Shown here in pieces: positions 22,412 through 24,836 of a stretch of DNA of 24,836 nucleotides. The stretch spans positions 1 to 24,836 of the forward strand of contig JBGCDT010000488.1 in assembly GCA_045105695.1 (NCBI GenBank), given 5' to 3'. Numbering within the stretch: the stretch's first letter is position 1; the number at the start of each line of letters is the position of its first letter. A program made the translations under genes and the position numbers. Under the pieces are notes generated by a model. The model was given only the letters and a program-made list of their open reading frames with translations. It had not been told where the DNA came from and ran no database searches. This stretch comes from CALGLS01 sp045105695 (lineage in GTDB: Bacteria > Bacteroidota > Bacteroidia > Chitinophagales > Saprospiraceae).

Positions 22412-22933
22412 ATGCAACGATTCCTTGTCCTAGCAATTCTATTTTTGACAAATGGCTTGTCAGCTCAGGACAGTATTGCCTTGGCAAATATCAATATAGT
22501 TTTTGGAGGTTTGCCCGTAGTCGAGACCTACGAAACAATTTTAGCAAAAGCGGAAAAAGACAAGAGGTTCCAGGTTATAAGATCGAAAAGTGAAGATACT
22601 TATTCTAATATCATCGTTAACAAATATGATTTTCACACCGCTAATGAATGTAAAGAATGCCACCTCTCTGTTTTGAAAAATGACAATGAACGAATCCTTA
22701 GACTGACGCTAAACTTTAAGGATCTTAATCAAAGTAGCTACAATGAACTCCTCAAAAAAATTCTAGCTCAGATCATCCCTCACGTAAAAAACATTGAGCA
22801 GAATTTTGGAGCAGGAGGAAGCCTGGAAACTTGGCTCTCTTTTTCTAACAGTACAATTACGCCTCGGCTACAGATAGCAGAACCTTCTGAAAACTTCACG
22901 AGATTGGTTATTGACTATGTTAGTCTTGAATAA
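22412..22933 (+). CDS. Small secreted protein with a CxxCH motif
   Basis: 173 residues with a signal peptide (1-19, TNGLSAQ-D). I do not recognise the family. It contains one CKECH sequence (Cys80, Cys83, His84) that fits a heme c attachment motif, but the surrounding sequence does not look like a cytochrome, and no Met or His ligand pattern stands out. The rest alternates short strands and helices (LRLTLNFKDL, YNELLKKILAQIIPHV). It lies 11 nt after the DUF457 gene, so is likely co-transcribed. Its last 14 nt overlap the convergent end of the T9SS cargo gene (stop codons at 22933 and 22920). Periplasmic location expected; metal binding or a disulfide is as likely as heme. Confidence 0.7.
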   Translation: MQRFLVLAILFLTNGLSAQDSIALANINIVFGGLPVVETYETILAKAEKDKRFQVIRSKSEDTYSNIIVNKYDFHTANECKECHLSVLKNDNERILRLTLNFKDLNQSSYNELLKKILAQIIPHVKNIEQNFGAGGSLETWLSFSNSTITPRLQIAEPSENFTRLVIDYVSLE

Positions 22934-24311
22934 GAATGGGCTGTTGTAATGGCGTATTCTCCTTTGATGTAATCTGTAGTATGTACCAACCTTTCGGTAA
23001 ATCTGCAATACTTATCTTTTCCTTGTCTTCTTGAATCAACCCTTTTTGAACTAACGTTCCATTTCCACTGATTAACTGATATGGTAATGGATAATTGAAA
23101 TTTCCTTCAAAAATAAAATAATCACTTGTAGGGTTTGGATAAATCTTATAATCGTTCTGCAATATCACTTCCTTTGTCTCAGATACAAAATCTGTAGTCC
23201 GAAATCTGAAAACAGCAAAGGCTGCCAGTGCGTCTGCTTCTTCAGAACCAACAGCCTGTATCACCAATTGATAAGGAAATTGCCGGAGGTGTTCTTCCTT
23301 TACAATCCATTGAAAATTGGCTGTGCCATTCGTTCCATTTGTTGTTTGTGAAAATGTAGCAGTATTGTTATAAAAATCATAGAGACCACAAGTTGAAGTA
23401 ATAAACAATTGCTGATCTGTATCTGGTTCAGAAATATCAAAAGCGATATTTACCGTATCTCCGAGTGAGACGGGAGTTATTACATCCTGCTCTGCTCCGG
23501 TAAATGTTATCATTGAAGCGAGTTCTTCATCCTGTCTCACACTGATAATCATATCACGAATTACACTGCCTGTCTCTTGACCATTTCGATATGAAATTAC
23601 TTTTATAGCAATTACATACAATCCAGGGATATGAGGAAAATCCCAGGTCATTTTTCCGGTATGAGTATCTAAAGTCATTACATTTTCTACTCCTACCGGA
23701 AATGACATCGGAGAATTAAAGTTAATTACTTCAGTATTCACGTCCATTAAAGGAATGGTAAGTTCATAAGTCAAACTATCTCCATCGGGATCGAAAGCAT
23801 TAACGACATGCACGAAAGGAACTCCTACGTAAGCGATATCTACCGGAGCTTCTAAAAAAACCGGACTAGTGTTTATAGTTCCACTCGTCATTTCTACTAA
23901 TGTAAATTCTGACTGTACATGAAAAGGAATAGCATCTGAATTAGGCGGATTAATGTTTAGTATTCCTACGATACGATTTGGATCCGTCATACTCAACAAG
24001 TAGGTATCTATTTCTGAATAGGAATGTGTTCCCAGGTAAATATTTCGCTTCATACCATTTTCTATAGGTTCGCCATTTTGGTCAAAACCATTAACTCTGG
24101 GTATTAACTCTATATTTCCATCGCCCCAATCGATGTACAGTGAATCACGATCTGGCTGATTATCATCTTCAGAATAAGTAATAATAGAAGCCTCTACAGT
24201 AAGATTATCAATCTGACGAACGACAATCTCACCAGCATAATTATGACTCGCTAGTAGATCCGTAGAGGCGAAAAAGGAAAGAATGAATAGATTTAGATAG
24301 AATTTTTTCAT
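22920..24311 (-). CDS. Type IX-secreted protein with cadherin-like domain and C-terminal sorting signal
   Basis: A 463-residue protein with a signal peptide (1-22, STDLLA-S). The N-terminal region (about 23-130) opens SHNYAGEIVVRQ and is beta-rich, with DWGDGNIEL. An Ig/cadherin-like domain (about 145-260) follows, with the calcium-type NAFDPDGDSLTYEL motif and SPVFLEAPVDIAYVGVPF. A third beta domain covers about 270-375. The C-terminal tail (about 388-463), IYPNPTSDYFIFEGNF then LPKGWYILQI, is the type A T9SS sorting domain, cleaved on the cell surface. Probably surface-bound or secreted; no enzyme motif, so an adhesion or structural role is inferred. It is convergent with the preceding gene and overlaps its end by 14 nt. 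Confidence 0.88.
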   Translation of the reverse strand: MKKFYLNLFILSFFASTDLLASHNYAGEIVVRQIDNLTVEASIITYSEDDNQPDRDSLYIDWGDGNIELIPRVNGFDQNGEPIENGMKRNIYLGTHSYSEIDTYLLSMTDPNRIVGILNINPPNSDAIPFHVQSEFTLVEMTSGTINTSPVFLEAPVDIAYVGVPFVHVVNAFDPDGDSLTYELTIPLMDVNTEVINFNSPMSFPVGVENVMTLDTHTGKMTWDFPHIPGLYVIAIKVISYRNGQETGSVIRDMIISVRQDEELASMITFTGAEQDVITPVSLGDTVNIAFDISEPDTDQQLFITSTCGLYDFYNNTATFSQTTNGTNGTANFQWIVKEEHLRQFPYQLVIQAVGSEEADALAAFAVFRFRTTDFVSETKEVILQNDYKIYPNPTSDYFIFEGNFNYPLPYQLISGNGTLVQKGLIQEDKEKISIADLPKGWYILQITSKENTPLQQPILIQD

Positions 24312-24534
24312 AGTTGGATATTTTAAGTTTTGTTCTGTACATTAGAACAAATTTTATACTCTGTATGATTCAAGTACCATTAAGTTTAACAATAATATTT
24401 ACAATCAAATATTATTTACTTTCACTAAACATCTGACGTAAAAAAACGTATATACTAATAGACAAAACAAAGTCAATAAGCAAACTGAAAAGGAGCACTA
24501 AAATTCTCCAAAGGACTTAAGAACAAAACAATAC

Positions 24535-24836
24535 ATGACTTCTACCCTCTCTAAGTATGCACAGCTTCTGGTGCATTATTGCCTGGACATTCAGAAAGGT
24601 GATCGACTATATGTTAAAAGTACTACATTGGCAGAACCGCTCGTAAGGGAAGTTTATCGCTATGCGCTACGAGCTGGTGCACATGTAGAAACAAAGCTAG
24701 CCTTTCGCGAAGAAGGTCGTATTTTCATAAAAGAAGCAGGAACCGATCAGTTAGAACGCGTTTCCTCTTTTTATAAAGAAGCAATAGAAAACTTTGATGC
24801 TTATCTGCACATTCGCGCGCCATTCAATTTGTATGA
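24535..24836 (+). CDS. M29-family aminopeptidase (5' part, continues beyond window)
   Basis: Partial: 100 codons from the ATG at 24535 to the window end. MTSTLSKYAQLLVHYCLDIQ then KGDRLYVKSTTLAEPLVREV and RYALRAGAHVETKL match the N-terminal domain of thermophilic-type M29 metallo-aminopeptidases (AmpS/AmpT), cytoplasmic exopeptidases with a dinuclear metal site. The metal ligands lie in the missing C-terminal half, so activity cannot be judged. It is divergent from the T9SS cargo gene across about 220 AT-rich nt in which I found no full promoter match. Confidence 0.8.
   Translation, partial: MTSTLSKYAQLLVHYCLDIQKGDRLYVKSTTLAEPLVREVYRYALRAGAHVETKLAFREEGRIFIKEAGTDQLERVSSFYKEAIENFDAYLHIRAPFNLY

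Overview
The window reads as chromosome of a Bacteroidota bacterium, probably a Saprospiria/Lewinella-like or flavobacterial relative; the exact lineage is inference. The grounds are a gliding-motility lipoprotein (GldB family), a PorT-family outer-membrane barrel, a secreted protein with a type IX secretion C-terminal tail, several promoter-like TAnnTTTG boxes, and A-rich leaders in place of clear Shine-Dalgarno sites. I see no rRNA, tRNA, CRISPR array, insertion sequence or phage block.

Layout. 1-1379: the start of a minus-strand histidine-kinase-like protein that lacks the phospho-accepting histidine, then a small unknown gene. 1380-5665: a tight plus-strand operon of a kexin-like subtilase with a C-terminal SPOR domain, a NodU/SxtI-type carbamoyltransferase, a 49-residue SxtK-like (DUF5989) membrane peptide, and an SxtJ-like membrane protein. 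5870-7401: ferredoxin-NADP+ reductase and an adrenodoxin-type [2Fe-2S] ferredoxin, an electron-transfer pair. 7611-9237: ParA plus a ribbon-helix-helix (RHH) partner, an atypical partition-like pair. 9238-9779: a gene-free stretch made of two large imperfect palindromes and a terminator. 9780-12413: DUF3137 membrane protein, TraB/GumN-family protein, gamma-carbonic-anhydrase-like protein. 12546-15515: di-heme peroxidase with an extra N-terminal helical domain, then a secreted tandem FKBP. 15702-18260 (minus): TatA, an isopenicillin-N-synthase-like oxygenase, GldB. 18376-22933 (plus): PorT-like barrel, NadC, CBS-pair protein, DUF457/YdjM membrane protein, and a small secreted protein. 22920-24311 (minus): T9SS cargo protein. 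24535-end: start of an M29 aminopeptidase.

Most genes are ordinary core or envelope functions. What stands out is (a) the subtilase-SPOR/SxtI-K-J operon, whose last three products recur together in saxitoxin and other clusters but whose job here is unknown; (b) the ParA-RHH pair beside very long foldback DNA; and (c) a degenerate 9-nt repeat family starting directly at the 3' ends of two unrelated genes. Several start codons were moved from the longest frame to an internal ATG, on the basis of signal peptides, lipobox, family length or promoter position.
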